A stretch of 22,472 nucleotides of DNA, from contig DIGJ01000036.1 of the NCBI GenBank assembly GCA_002419585.1, positions 18,386 through 40,857 of the forward strand. Reading direction: 5' to 3'. Positions 1 through 8,932 of this stretch are shown one piece after another. A program made the position numbers and the translations under genes. The stretch is from Lachnoclostridium sp. UBA5725. Lineage in GTDB: Bacteria; Bacillota; Clostridia; Lachnospirales; Lachnospiraceae. A model generated the notes under the pieces. It saw only the letters and a list, made by a program, of their open reading frames with translations, searched no databases and was not told where the DNA came from. Each line of letters begins with the position of its first letter. Within the stretch, counting starts at the first letter, position 1.

Positions 1-89
1 TCTCTTTGTTTATGTCTTATTAAAATAGATAATCGTGTTAGCCGATTTCTTCTATAATTAGCATTTTGGCTAAATATCTGGAATTTGTA

Positions 90-118
90 TTGATTAATTG
101 TTAGAATATAGATATAAT
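90..118 (+). promoter_or_regulatory. Probable sigma-A promoter for truA
   Basis: TTGATT at 90-95 and TATAAT at 113-118 are separated by 17 bases. This is a good housekeeping promoter about 50 bases upstream of truA. The rest of bases 1-170 shows no gene on either strand that I can support. Confidence 0.6.
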
Positions 119-170
119 CATTCCTAAACAATAAAACTTTAGCACTTTAACATGTTAGTAAGGACGTGTA

Positions 171-929
171 ATGAATCGTAATATAAAAATAGAAATTGCT
201 TATGACGGAACTGCATATAATGGCTGGCAACGCCAGGAAAATACGAACAAGACAATACAAGGTATACTGGAATCTTCCATTTCGCTTCTTTTAAATGAGG
301 TAATTGAGATAAATGGTTCCGGAAGAACTGATGCTGGCGTACATGCAAAAGGTCAGGTAGCAAACTTTTATACGAAATCGGAACTTAACCCTAATGCGTT
401 CATGAATAAGCTTAATCTGATTCTTCCAGAAGATATAAAAATCTTGAATGTGGAGGAAGTTGAACAAGGATTTCATGCGAGACGGACTGCAAGAGCCAAG
501 ACGTATTCTTACTCGATTTGGAATTCGGATATTTCGTTTGTTTTTGGACGAAAATATGTCTATGAAATTGCACCAAAGCTTCATGTTGAAGCCATGAAAA
601 AGGCAAGTCAATTTTTGATTGGTGAACATGATTTTCGAAGCTTTAGTTCTGATAAAAATATGCAAAAGTCATCCATTCGAACCATTTATCAAATTAATAT
701 CAATCAAATTGGGGATAAAATAACGATTTCCTATGAGGGAAGTGGATTTTTATACAATATGGTACGCATTATGACAGGAACGCTAATAGAAGTTGGTCTT
801 TTGAAACGTTCACCGGATTCCATTGCTTCCATACTGGTTGCAAAAAATAGAGAAGCATCTGGTTTTACAGCACCACCACAGGGACTTTGCCTAGAGCATG
901 TTTATTATGAGAATCGATATTATAGATAG
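171..929 (+). CDS. truA: tRNA pseudouridine(38-40) synthase TruA
   Basis: TruA converts uridines 38, 39 and 40 in the tRNA anticodon arm to pseudouridine. The protein has 252 residues, a normal length for the family. It opens with the family's IEIAYDGTAYNGWQRQ block. It carries the catalytic signature GRTDAGVHA, with the nucleophilic aspartate at residue 54, and the later FLYNMVR block. The start is the ATG at 171, 6 bases after AAGGACG and downstream of a good promoter. proA begins 26 bases after the stop, so this may be the first gene of a unit with proA and proC. The family assignment is secure. Confidence 0.96.
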   Translation: MNRNIKIEIAYDGTAYNGWQRQENTNKTIQGILESSISLLLNEVIEINGSGRTDAGVHAKGQVANFYTKSELNPNAFMNKLNLILPEDIKILNVEEVEQGFHARRTARAKTYSYSIWNSDISFVFGRKYVYEIAPKLHVEAMKKASQFLIGEHDFRSFSSDKNMQKSSIRTIYQININQIGDKITISYEGSGFLYNMVRIMTGTLIEVGLLKRSPDSIASILVAKNREASGFTAPPQGLCLEHVYYENRYYR

Positions 930-955
930 TAAATTGGTCGAAAGGGGAAATAATA

Positions 956-2203
956 ATGCAGTATTTAGACGAAATTGGAAGCAGAGCCAAGAGGGCTGCA
1001 CGTATTTTAAACAAGCTTTCACAAAATGATAAAAATAAAGGTCTATTGGCAGTTGCACATGCTTTGGTAGAAAAGGCGGATTTTATTTTACAACAAAATG
1101 AGGAAGATGTAAGGCAGGCAGTTTTAAATGGTGTGAAAGATTCTTTAATCGATCGCCTTCGATTGACGGATACAAGAATAAAGGGAATGGCAGAAGGATT
1201 GGAACAAATCGTTTCTTTGGAAGATCCAATTGGTGAAGTTATTTCCATGAAAATTCGTCCAAATGGGCTACAAATTGGACAAAAGCGAGTTCCAATCGGT
1301 GTGATTGGTATTATATATGAGTCGAGACCAAATGTTACGGCCGATGCCTTTGGTCTATGCTTTAAAACAGGTAACGCAGTTATTCTTCGTGGCGGAAGTG
1401 ATGCACTTATTTCAAATCAGGCGATTGTAAAGGTAATGAAAGAAGCGTTAACGGACGCTGGGCTGCCGGCAGATGCGATACAGTTACTTGAGGATACCAG
1501 TAGAGAAACAGCGAGAGAATTTATGAGACTCAATTCTTACGTGGATGTATTAATTCCAAGAGGTGGAGCTGGACTTATCAAAACAGTAGTAGAAAATAGT
1601 ACCATACCTGTGATTGAGACTGGGACTGGCAACTGTCATGTATATGTTGATGAGTTTGCAGATATTGACATGGCAGTTCAAATCATTGACAATGCAAAAA
1701 CACAGCGTATGGGTGTTTGTAATGCTTGTGAATCTGTAGTGATTCATGAAGCGGTTGCAAAGACAGCAATTCCAAAAATTCTGGATTGCCTTGATAAAAA
1801 GGGAGTTGAAGTCCGAGGTGATAAAATAAGTCAGGAGATAGATTCTCGAATTGCGGAGGCAACGGAAGAAGATTTTCGGACGGAATATTTAGATGCGATC
1901 CTATCTTTAAAAGTTGTTCAAAATATTGATGCTGCAATTGCCCATATTAATGAATATAATACGGGACACTCGGAAGCTATTGTTACCAGGGATTATGATA
2001 ATTCGCAAAAGTTCTTGTTAGAAATTGATGCGTCTGCTGTTTATGTGAATGCATCTACAAGATTTACCGATGGATTTGAATTTGGATTTGGTGCGGAAAT
2101 TGGGATCAGTACACAAAAACTCCATGCACGTGGGCCAATGGGATTACTAGCACTTACAACCACAAAATACATTGTTTTTGGCAATGGACAAATACGAGAG
2201 TAA
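956..2203 (+). CDS. proA: Gamma-glutamyl phosphate reductase ProA
   Basis: This is the second enzyme of proline synthesis: NADPH-dependent reduction of gamma-glutamyl phosphate to glutamate-5-semialdehyde in the cytoplasm. It has 415 residues, the expected size for this aldehyde-dehydrogenase-superfamily enzyme. Visible blocks include GVIGIIYESRPNVTADA, VILRGGSDA, IPVIETGTGNCHVY and the catalytic cysteine motif VCNACE (Cys255). The C-terminal GFGAEIGISTQKLHARGPMGL is typical. AAAGGGGAAA precedes the ATG. proC starts 17 bases after the stop, giving a proAC pair. The kinase gene proB is not in the window. Confidence 0.97.
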   Translation: MQYLDEIGSRAKRAARILNKLSQNDKNKGLLAVAHALVEKADFILQQNEEDVRQAVLNGVKDSLIDRLRLTDTRIKGMAEGLEQIVSLEDPIGEVISMKIRPNGLQIGQKRVPIGVIGIIYESRPNVTADAFGLCFKTGNAVILRGGSDALISNQAIVKVMKEALTDAGLPADAIQLLEDTSRETAREFMRLNSYVDVLIPRGGAGLIKTVVENSTIPVIETGTGNCHVYVDEFADIDMAVQIIDNAKTQRMGVCNACESVVIHEAVAKTAIPKILDCLDKKGVEVRGDKISQEIDSRIAEATEEDFRTEYLDAILSLKVVQNIDAAIAHINEYNTGHSEAIVTRDYDNSQKFLLEIDASAVYVNASTRFTDGFEFGFGAEIGISTQKLHARGPMGLLALTTTKYIVFGNGQIRE

Positions 2204-2219
2204 GAAATGGAGAAAACGT

Positions 2220-3029
2220 GTGAATAAAAAAATTGGATTTATAGGCGGCGGAAATATGGGGGGTGCGATAATTGGTGGAATTATCGCTGCTTCTTTGGTA
2301 AAGAGTGATATGGTAATGGTTGCAGATTTGAATGAGACCTTACTTGATAATTTGTCAACACGTTTTGGCGTAATAACGACAAAAGATAATAAGCAGGTAG
2401 CAAAGGAAGCGGATATTTTATTCTTATCGGTAAAACCAAATATTTACGCGGTTGTCATTGAGCAAATAAAAGAGATAATTACAGAACACACATTAGTAGT
2501 AAGTATAGCAGCTGGTCAAACAATTGACAGTATTGAAACAATGTTTGGAAAAGAAATAAAACTGGTACGGACGATGCCAAATACCCCTGCATTAGTTGGT
2601 GAAGGAATGGCTGCTTTGTGTCCAAACAAATTAGTTGGAGATGAAGACCTGGCAGATGTAAAAGTGATATTTGAAAGCTTTGGTAAATGTGAAGTTGTTT
2701 CCGAATATCTAATGGAAACGGTAATCGGTGTAAGTGGATCTTCACCTGCCTATGTTTATATGTTTATTGAAGCTTTGGCAGATGCTGCAGTGGTAGGTGG
2801 TATGCCTAGAGCACAAGCTTATCAGTTTGCAGCACAATCGGTACTTGGCTCTGCCAAAATGGTACTCGAAACAGGTATGCATCCAGGCGAATTGAAAGAT
2901 ATGGTTTGCTCTCCAGGAGGCACTACGATAGCAGCTGTGGCAGAGTTGGAAATGAATGGTTTCCGTGGATCGGTAATGGGTGGAACGCTTGCATGTATTG
3001 AAAAAGCAAAGCAGATGAATAAAAAGTAA
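2220..3029 (+). CDS. proC: Pyrroline-5-carboxylate reductase ProC (GTG start)
   Basis: ProC reduces 1-pyrroline-5-carboxylate to proline, the last step of the pathway started by ProA. I place the start at the GTG at 2220: a GGAG lies 7 bases upstream, the protein then begins directly with the Rossmann strand (NKKIGFIGGGNMGGAI), and the length becomes 269 residues, usual for the family. An in-frame ATG at 2172 would lie inside proA and add 16 lysine/arginine-rich residues unlike the family. Other blocks are the TMPNTPALVGEG loop, VSGSSPAYVYMFIEALADAAV and PGGTTIAAVAELE. It is translated just after proA and is probably co-transcribed with it. Confidence 0.95.
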   Translation: MNKKIGFIGGGNMGGAIIGGIIAASLVKSDMVMVADLNETLLDNLSTRFGVITTKDNKQVAKEADILFLSVKPNIYAVVIEQIKEIITEHTLVVSIAAGQTIDSIETMFGKEIKLVRTMPNTPALVGEGMAALCPNKLVGDEDLADVKVIFESFGKCEVVSEYLMETVIGVSGSSPAYVYMFIEALADAAVVGGMPRAQAYQFAAQSVLGSAKMVLETGMHPGELKDMVCSPGGTTIAAVAELEMNGFRGSVMGGTLACIEKAKQMNKK

Positions 3030-3042
3030 GGAGAAAAAATTT

Positions 3043-3585
3043 ATGAAATATATGATTGCATCAGACATACACGGCTCTAATTATTATTGCCACAAGATGC
3101 TCAAAGCCTATGAAAGAGAAGGGGCTGAAAAGCTCATTTTGTTGGGAGATTTACTTTATCATGGACCTAGAAACGATCTACCAAGGGATTATAATCCAAA
3201 GATGGTCATTCAGCGGTTGAATGAAAAAAAGCAAGAGCTTCTTTGCGTACGTGGAAACTGTGAAGCGGAAGTGGATCAGATGGTTTTAGAATTTTCAGTA
3301 ATGGCTGAATATGCATGGATAACTATGGATGGTCTGAATGTATTTGCAACACATGGACATCTACACAATATAGAAAAAATGCCACCACTTAAAAAAGGAG
3401 ACATTCTTTTGCATGGTCATACTCATATTCAGGCAATGGAACCAGTGGGTGAGTGCTGGTATATCAATCCAGGATCCGTTTCTATTCCAAAAGAAGAGAA
3501 TGAAAATAGTTATATGATTTATGAAGATAAAACATTTATCATTAAAAATTTGGATGGAAAAGAGATACGAAGAATTACCTTTTGA
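3043..3585 (+). CDS. yfcE: YfcE-type calcineurin-like phosphodiesterase
   Basis: This is a small metallophosphoesterase of the YfcE/MJ0936 family: 180 residues with all metal-binding motifs in order. These are SDIHGS near the N-terminus, GDLLYHGPRN, GNCEAEVD, ATHGHLH and HGHTHIQ, ending with the INPGSVSIPK block. E. coli YfcE hydrolyses artificial phosphodiesters, but its natural substrate is unknown, so no cellular role is assigned. AAGGAG lies 9 bases before the ATG. It follows proC by 13 bases and probably shares its transcript. The family is clear; the physiological function is not. Confidence 0.9.
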   Translation: MKYMIASDIHGSNYYCHKMLKAYEREGAEKLILLGDLLYHGPRNDLPRDYNPKMVIQRLNEKKQELLCVRGNCEAEVDQMVLEFSVMAEYAWITMDGLNVFATHGHLHNIEKMPPLKKGDILLHGHTHIQAMEPVGECWYINPGSVSIPKEENENSYMIYEDKTFIIKNLDGKEIRRITF

Positions 3586-3632
3586 TTTGATTGAATTGAT
3601 TTGATTAAAATAGAAAGAACTGGTATCAAAAT

Positions 3633-4400
3633 ATGAAATTTCGACCATGTATAGATATTCATAATGGCAAAGTTAAGCAAATAGTAGGAGGAAGTCTTTT
3701 AGATTATGGGAACAGGGCAATTGAAAACTTTGTTTCAACGTTTGATGCGCCCTATTATGCAAACCTTTATCAGCAAAACAATTTAAAAGGTGGACATATC
3801 ATCCTTTTAAATGCACCGGATTCAAAGTACTATGAAAAAAATATCGAACAGGCTTATTTAGCCCTGAAAGCTTATCCAAAAGGACTTCAAATCGGTGGAG
3901 GTATCACAGACGAAAATGCAAATCTTTTTTTGGAGGCAGGCGCTTCCCATGTGATTGTGACTTCCTTTGTATTTAAAGATGGTAAAGTCAATTATCTAAA
4001 TCTGGAAAAGCTTAAGGATAAAGTAGGAAAAGATAATATTGTGTTGGATTTAAGCTGCCGAAAAAAAGGCGAAGACTATTATATTGTTACGAATCGTTGG
4101 CAGACCTTTACGAATGTTAAGATATCAGAAGAAATATTAGACGAACTTTCAAATTATTGTGATGAATATTTAATTCATGCCGTTGATGTTGAAGGTAAAG
4201 CTTCTGGCATAGAAAAAGATTTGGTTTACCTACTTTCTGATTGGAACAAGATTTCTATTACCTACGCTGGTGGTGTAGGTAGTATGGAAGATATTGAACA
4301 GTTGAAGGCAATTGGTCATAATAAGATTGATGTAACCGTGGGAAGTGCGCTTGATTTATTTGGAGGGAACATTCCATTTCGACATTTATTGACTCTTTAA
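3633..4400 (+). CDS. hisA: Eukaryotic-type HisA (ProFAR isomerase, HIS6-like)
   Basis: This is a predicted phosphoribosylformimino-5-aminoimidazole carboxamide ribotide isomerase, the fourth step of histidine synthesis. The 255 residues follow the eukaryotic HIS6 pattern, not normal bacterial HisA: it begins FRPCIDIHNGKVKQIVGG, with the first catalytic aspartate at residue 8, and has the long inserted segment ALDAPYY-like/NNLKGGHIILL. Other blocks are LQIGGGI, a second conserved aspartate in VLDLSCR (Asp139), HAVDVEGKASG and AGGVGSMEDI, giving two half-barrel phosphate sites. No other his gene is in the window, so it is separated from any his operon here. Its ribosome site (AGAAAG) is weak and the 47-base gap before it holds a TTGATTTGATT microrepeat. 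The family is confident; its origin by transfer is inference. Confidence 0.85.
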   Translation: MKFRPCIDIHNGKVKQIVGGSLLDYGNRAIENFVSTFDAPYYANLYQQNNLKGGHIILLNAPDSKYYEKNIEQAYLALKAYPKGLQIGGGITDENANLFLEAGASHVIVTSFVFKDGKVNYLNLEKLKDKVGKDNIVLDLSCRKKGEDYYIVTNRWQTFTNVKISEEILDELSNYCDEYLIHAVDVEGKASGIEKDLVYLLSDWNKISITYAGGVGSMEDIEQLKAIGHNKIDVTVGSALDLFGGNIPFRHLLTL

Positions 4401-4493
4401 AAGTAAAAATAGTGTAAAACAATCCATAATATTTGTGAAAATGTCAAAAAAACAAGGAAAAAGACAATAAAAAAGTACGAATTGGGACAAATT

Positions 4494-4517
4494 GCCTAGA
4501 ATCATAGGGCTTTTTTT
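4494..4517 (+). terminator. Weak possible terminator after hisA
   Basis: GCCTA and TAGGGC form a short stem (one bulge) around a 6-base loop, followed by seven T residues. The stem is short, so this is tentative. The rest of 4401-4632 is AT-rich leader for the chemoreceptor, with a possible extended -10 (TGCTAAAAT at 4567-4575) but no convincing -35. Confidence 0.4.
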
Positions 4518-4632
4518 GTTATTATGGAGAAAGTATAGGTTGTCTATAGAAATATTTGGGTAAATATGCTAAAATACTCCATAAAGCGTGAGTCGTGGGG
4601 ATTCCAATGTTGTATAATAAGGAGATGTAGCC

Positions 4633-6978
4633 ATGTTTGGAAAGAAAAAGAGGGAAATTCTTTCGAAAGATTTTCAAGAAGAAATGCTTCAAAAGTCAGA
4701 AGAAATTCACGAAAAGAAGGAAGAATTGAAAGAAAAGAAAGCAGAAATTCAACAGGGACTAGAAATGATGCATGAAGAAATTCAAGAAGAAGTAGAGGCA
4801 AAAAAACAAGGGTTCAAAATGCTTCGAGGAATTCGTGCTAAGTTAATTGGAGCATTTATGATACCAGTTCTTTTAATTATTCTTTTGGGGGTGTTTTCTT
4901 ATAATAAATCATCCAATGGTATTATTACGAACTATGAATTATCTACATTAACAAGTATGAACATGCTTTCCAAATATCTATCACTAGGATTCGATACAGT
5001 ACAGGCAAAAACAAAACAGCTTTGTACAAACGAAACGATGATAAAATATTTTTCTGGACATTGGGAAGATGACATTTCCAATCAGATTACAAAGAGAAAA
5101 GAATTAGAAAGTGATGCTGTGTCTAATTTGCTGACGCAAGAATATATGTCTAATATTTATATTCTCTCCAGTTATACTACACCAATTGTAGCAAAAGGCT
5201 CTTTGTCAGCAACGGTGTATGATAGTTTTGTACAAGGCGATGAAATCAAGCAGATTCAGAATTCAGGTTCGGATTATAATTGGCTCGGTTATCATAATAC
5301 AGTTGACACAGATGCAAGTACTACAAGTGATACCTATAGTATATCATGCATTGGAACACTAAATGCGGTTGGGAAAAAAGGTATTGGATATGTAGTGGTT
5401 GATATTTCACCAGAATTTGTTCGGCAAGCATTAGCAGATACTGATCTTCCTCCGGGAAGTATTTGTGCAATGGTTACACCAGATGGAAAAGAAATCTATG
5501 CAAATGCTGAGACGGTACCAGAAGGCTTTACCTTTGCTGGACAAGGATTACTAAAGCAGGACGCTACGGAAAGCGGAAGAAGCTATGTAAAATATAATGG
5601 AGCGGAGTATTTATTCTTATACTCACCTTTGTCAGTTGGAAATTCTTGCGTATATGCATTAGTTCCGAAGGGATTTATAACCAGACAAGCTTCGGATGTA
5701 AAAACCATAACAATTATAATGGTTCTTGTAGGCACTATAATTGCAATTCTATGTGGAATTGTTTTAGCAAGTGGAATTGGCGGAACCATACATAAAATAA
5801 ACAAAGTATTAGCAAAAACAGCAGAGGGTGATTTATCTGTAAATGCAAAAGTAAAGCGAAAAGATGAATTTAGAATCCTTGGTGATAGCATAAATAATAC
5901 CATAAATAGTATGAAACAGCTGATTTACCAGATGACAGGCGTAAGTAAACATGTTTCGGAATCTGCTATGAAAGTTGGAGAAAATTCAATTATGCTTTTA
6001 GATGCAACGAAAAGCATTACACAGGCAGTGGAAGATATTGAACAAGGCATCAATCAGCAGGCAGAAGATGCAGAACAGTGCTTGATTCAAATGAGTGATT
6101 TAGCTGAACAAATTGGCAATGTTTCGCAGAATGCGGAAGAAATCGATAAAGCTGCAGGTGAGACTAGAAATACAGTAAAAGAAGGTATGGAAATCGTAGG
6201 AAATCTAGGAACGGTCGCAAAAGATACCACGGAAATTACTGGAATTATGATTCAAGATATAGAGGATCTAGAGTTTAAATCCAATTCAATTAGCAGCATC
6301 ATACATACGATCAATGATATTGCAGAACAAACGAATCTTCTATCTCTAAATGCTTCCATAGAAGCAGCTAGAGCGGGTGCAGCAGGTAGAGGATTTGCAG
6401 TTGTTGCGGATGAGATTCGTAAACTGGCAGAACAGTCTTCCAATGCAGCTGGAGAAATTGGAACTATAATTTCTCAGATTCAATCACAAACAAAACGTAC
6501 CGTGGTGAATGCTAAAAAAGCAGAAGAATCCGTTCATTCTCAAGAAAATGCATTAAGTGAAACGGTTATCATATTTGAAAAGATTCAGGAAAGTGTAGAA
6601 GGACTATCTAAAAACTTAAAGATAATTTCGGACGGTGTAAGCCAGATTGAAAAGACAAAAGATGGTACCTTAGAAGCGATTCAGAGTATCTCGGCAACAT
6701 CGGAAGAGACAGCTGCAGCAGCAACTGAGCTTGGTGTGACAGCAGATGAGCAGTTGCATTCGGTAGAAGAGCTCAATAAAGCGGCAGAACAACTTGGTCT
6801 GGATGCGAGAAATCTGGAAGACTCGGTTAAAGTATTCAAACTAGAAGATACATCAGCTAATGAAGAATTATTTATGAATGAACAAGTGGCAATCAATGTA
6901 TTAGCAGATGTAGAAGTGGTAAGTGAAGAAATAATAGAGGAAAATGAAGTAGAACAGATTGAAGATACACAAGAATAA
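4633..6978 (+). CDS. Methyl-accepting chemotaxis protein, Cache-like sensor
   Basis: This is a transmembrane chemoreceptor that should signal through CheA/CheW; the ligand is unknown. It has 781 residues. Residues 1-70 are a highly charged Glu/Lys-rich, probably coiled-coil segment ahead of the first membrane helix (about 71-90). The extracellular part (about 91-355) looks like a double-Cache sensor. A second helix (about 358-382) leads into HAMP and the cytoplasmic signalling hairpin, whose tip near residues 562-600 holds IAEQTNLLSLNASIEAARAG and GFAVVADEIRKLAEQ. The last 40 residues are an acidic tail. AAGGAGATG lies shortly before the ATG. A strong terminator follows, so it is probably monocistronic. 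The long cytoplasmic N-terminus is unusual; most receptors have only a few residues there. Confidence 0.93.
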   Translation: MFGKKKREILSKDFQEEMLQKSEEIHEKKEELKEKKAEIQQGLEMMHEEIQEEVEAKKQGFKMLRGIRAKLIGAFMIPVLLIILLGVFSYNKSSNGIITNYELSTLTSMNMLSKYLSLGFDTVQAKTKQLCTNETMIKYFSGHWEDDISNQITKRKELESDAVSNLLTQEYMSNIYILSSYTTPIVAKGSLSATVYDSFVQGDEIKQIQNSGSDYNWLGYHNTVDTDASTTSDTYSISCIGTLNAVGKKGIGYVVVDISPEFVRQALADTDLPPGSICAMVTPDGKEIYANAETVPEGFTFAGQGLLKQDATESGRSYVKYNGAEYLFLYSPLSVGNSCVYALVPKGFITRQASDVKTITIIMVLVGTIIAILCGIVLASGIGGTIHKINKVLAKTAEGDLSVNAKVKRKDEFRILGDSINNTINSMKQLIYQMTGVSKHVSESAMKVGENSIMLLDATKSITQAVEDIEQGINQQAEDAEQCLIQMSDLAEQIGNVSQNAEEIDKAAGETRNTVKEGMEIVGNLGTVAKDTTEITGIMIQDIEDLEFKSNSISSIIHTINDIAEQTNLLSLNASIEAARAGAAGRGFAVVADEIRKLAEQSSNAAGEIGTIISQIQSQTKRTVVNAKKAEESVHSQENALSETVIIFEKIQESVEGLSKNLKIISDGVSQIEKTKDGTLEAIQSISATSEETAAAATELGVTADEQLHSVEELNKAAEQLGLDARNLEDSVKVFKLEDTSANEELFMNEQVAINVLADVEVVSEEIIEENEVEQIEDTQE

Positions 6979-6990
6979 TTAGATTTTATA

Positions 6991-7037
6991 AAAGGTCAGA
7001 TTCACTCTTATCAAAGGGATTGAATCTGGCCTTTTTT
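6991..7037 (+). terminator. Rho-independent terminator after the chemoreceptor gene
   Basis: AAAGGTCAGATTCA pairs with TGAATCTGGCCTTT across a loop of about 18 bases and runs into a T tract. The hairpin starts 13 bases after the stop codon. No convincing promoter was found between it and the next gene. Confidence 0.88.
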
Positions 7038-7136
7038 ATATCGAATATTTTTATATGAACTACTTATACTATGAAAAGAAGAAAAATCAATTGATAGCGA
7101 ATCTATTACGGAATATTTAGATTAAAGGAGTGTTTT

Positions 7137-8708
7137 ATGGATATTACGGAACAAAAACGATTTTTGACACCACCTCTTTCCTATTGGATGGATTCAACAA
7201 GCCAGCCAGAGTACCCTGTTTTAAACGAAGATATTAACGTTGATATTGCTGTTGTTGGAGGTGGGATTGCAGGTATCTTTACTTCCTATTTATTAAATAA
7301 ACCTGGTCTTGAAATTGCTATATTGGAAGCAGATCAAATTCTTCGAGGGACCACTGGCCATACCACTGCAAAAATCACTTCTCAACATGGACTAATTTAT
7401 CATAAAATAATGGAAAAAATGGGTATAGAATTTGCGCAACAATATGCGGATGCCAATGAAACAGCGATTCGCATCATAAAAGAAACAATACAGGAAAACA
7501 AGATATCCTGTGATTACATGGAACAATCTGCGTATGATTATACCCTTTTAGAGGATTATTGTGATCGGATAAGGCAGGAAGCTGACGCTGCAGCCTCACT
7601 TGGAATTAAAGCTACTTATTTAGAAGAAGTGCCGTTACCTTTCAAAGTGAAAGCTGCTGTACGTTTTGATAACCAAGCGCAGTTTCATCCACGCAAATTT
7701 CTCCTTCCGATAGCAGATAAAATTACAAAAAATAGGGTACAAATATATGAAAAAACAAGAATTGTTTCAATTGAAGAAAATGAAAATGGAAGCTATTGTT
7801 TAATTACGAACCAAGGAAATAAGGTAACAGCGGAAAAAATTGTAATTGCTTCCCATTATCCTTTTTATAATAAACCGGCTTTTTATTTTACTCGGATTTA
7901 TCCGGAACGGTCTTATGTAGTTGCAATTAAAGCAAAAGAGAATTATCCTGGCGGGATGTATATCAGCGCCGAGGAACCCGGCAGATCCTTACGCAGTCAA
8001 ATGACAGACCAGGGAGAACTTATATTTATTGGCGGTGAACACCATAAGACTGGGCAGGGTGAGGATACAACAACACATTATGAAAAATTAATTGATTTTG
8101 CGAATCAAACCTTTACAGTAAAGCAGATTCCATATCGTTGGTCTACACAAGACTGTATGACGCTTGATGATGTACCTTATGTAGGACAGTTTACTTCAAA
8201 AAAGCCAAATATCTATATCGCCACCGGTTATGGAAAGTGGGGCATGACAAATAGCATTGCATCGGCCATGATTATAAGAGACTTGATTTTGGAAGGAAAG
8301 AGCCCTTGGCAAGATGTTTATAATCCATCCAGACATACGATTGTAGCATCCACGAAAACCTTTGTTGTGGAAAATCTAAATGTAGCAGGAAAAATTGTAC
8401 AAGGTAAGTTATCGCTTATCCATGAGGATGTTGATGTGAAACCAGGGGAAGGAAAAATTATCGAATTGGATGGACAACGAACCGGAGTATATAAAGATAT
8501 AAATGGTAATTTGCATATCGTGGATACCACCTGCCAGCATATGGGCTGTGAGCTATATTGGAATGCAGCGGAAAAGACTTGGGACTGTCCTTGTCATGGA
8601 TCCAGATTTAGTATCGATGGAGATATTGTGGAAGGACCAACGGTACAACCATTAAATAACGAAAAGAAAGTCAATCCAATCGGAAAATTATTAAAAGAAG
8701 ATTTTTAA
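7137..8708 (+). CDS. FAD-dependent oxidoreductase with C-terminal Rieske domain
   Basis: This is a 523-residue two-domain redox protein. The N-terminal part is a DAO/GlpO-type FAD domain with the dinucleotide fold VVGGGIAGIFTSYLL at residue 39 onward and a C-terminal GYGKWGMTNS FAD block. The last 100 residues are a Rieske [2Fe-2S] domain: CQHMGC and CPCHGS supply ligands Cys466, His468, Cys484 and His487, with Cys471 and Cys486 placed for the usual disulphide. The architecture matches Bacillus YhfW-like proteins; the substrate is unknown and no amine should be assumed. The start follows AAAGGAG. It stands alone between two hairpins. The fusion is a recognised family, though its role in an anaerobe is unclear. 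Confidence 0.9.
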   Translation: MDITEQKRFLTPPLSYWMDSTSQPEYPVLNEDINVDIAVVGGGIAGIFTSYLLNKPGLEIAILEADQILRGTTGHTTAKITSQHGLIYHKIMEKMGIEFAQQYADANETAIRIIKETIQENKISCDYMEQSAYDYTLLEDYCDRIRQEADAAASLGIKATYLEEVPLPFKVKAAVRFDNQAQFHPRKFLLPIADKITKNRVQIYEKTRIVSIEENENGSYCLITNQGNKVTAEKIVIASHYPFYNKPAFYFTRIYPERSYVVAIKAKENYPGGMYISAEEPGRSLRSQMTDQGELIFIGGEHHKTGQGEDTTTHYEKLIDFANQTFTVKQIPYRWSTQDCMTLDDVPYVGQFTSKKPNIYIATGYGKWGMTNSIASAMIIRDLILEGKSPWQDVYNPSRHTIVASTKTFVVENLNVAGKIVQGKLSLIHEDVDVKPGEGKIIELDGQRTGVYKDINGNLHIVDTTCQHMGCELYWNAAEKTWDCPCHGSRFSIDGDIVEGPTVQPLNNEKKVNPIGKLLKEDF

Positions 8709-8738
8709 AACAACAAAATTAAAAAGGAAAATAACCCA

Positions 8739-8800
8739 ACCAGAAGGAGTGAAGCGTATAGTAGATATGCCCGCTCCTTCCTATAATTTCTGGTGTTTTA
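8739..8800 (+). terminator. Probable terminator after the FAD-Rieske gene
   Basis: An outer stem ACCAGAA/TTCTGGT and an inner stem AGGAGTG/CGCTCCT form one long hairpin with an asymmetric bulge, followed by GTTTT. The T tract is short. The AAGGAG inside the left arm is part of the stem and is not followed by a usable reading frame. Confidence 0.6.
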
Positions 8801-8855
8801 CGAAGATTTTTAAAAGGATAAAACAGGTAATAATTCAATTATATTACAAAAAAAC

Positions 8856-8883
8856 TTGATTTTTTAAATATATGTGTTATAAT
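8856..8883 (+). promoter_or_regulatory. Probable sigma-A promoter for the cell-wall hydrolase
   Basis: TTGATT (8856-8861) and TATAAT (8878-8883) are separated by 16 bases, 50 bases upstream of the chosen ATG. Confidence 0.6.
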
Positions 8884-8932
8884 TGTTACATAAATGTTAA
8901 TTAAATTTAACAGATTGTTAAGGAGATTATTT

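Noticed and set aside
2172..2219. Upstream ATG start for proC
   Set aside because: It lies inside proA, adds a basic extension unlike the family and lacks a ribosome site; the GTG at 2220 has one.
3586..3632. TTGATTTGATT direct microrepeat before hisA
   Set aside because: Too short and AT-rich to distinguish from chance; it has no clear structure or site.
4401..4632. Sigma-28 type chemotaxis promoter or c-di-GMP riboswitch before the chemoreceptor gene
   Set aside because: No convincing TAAA plus CCGATAT pair and no GEMM core could be found in this leader.
8894..8932. Upstream ATG start for the cell-wall hydrolase
   Set aside because: It is only 11 bases from the -10 box with no Shine-Dalgarno; the 8933 start gives a proper signal peptide.
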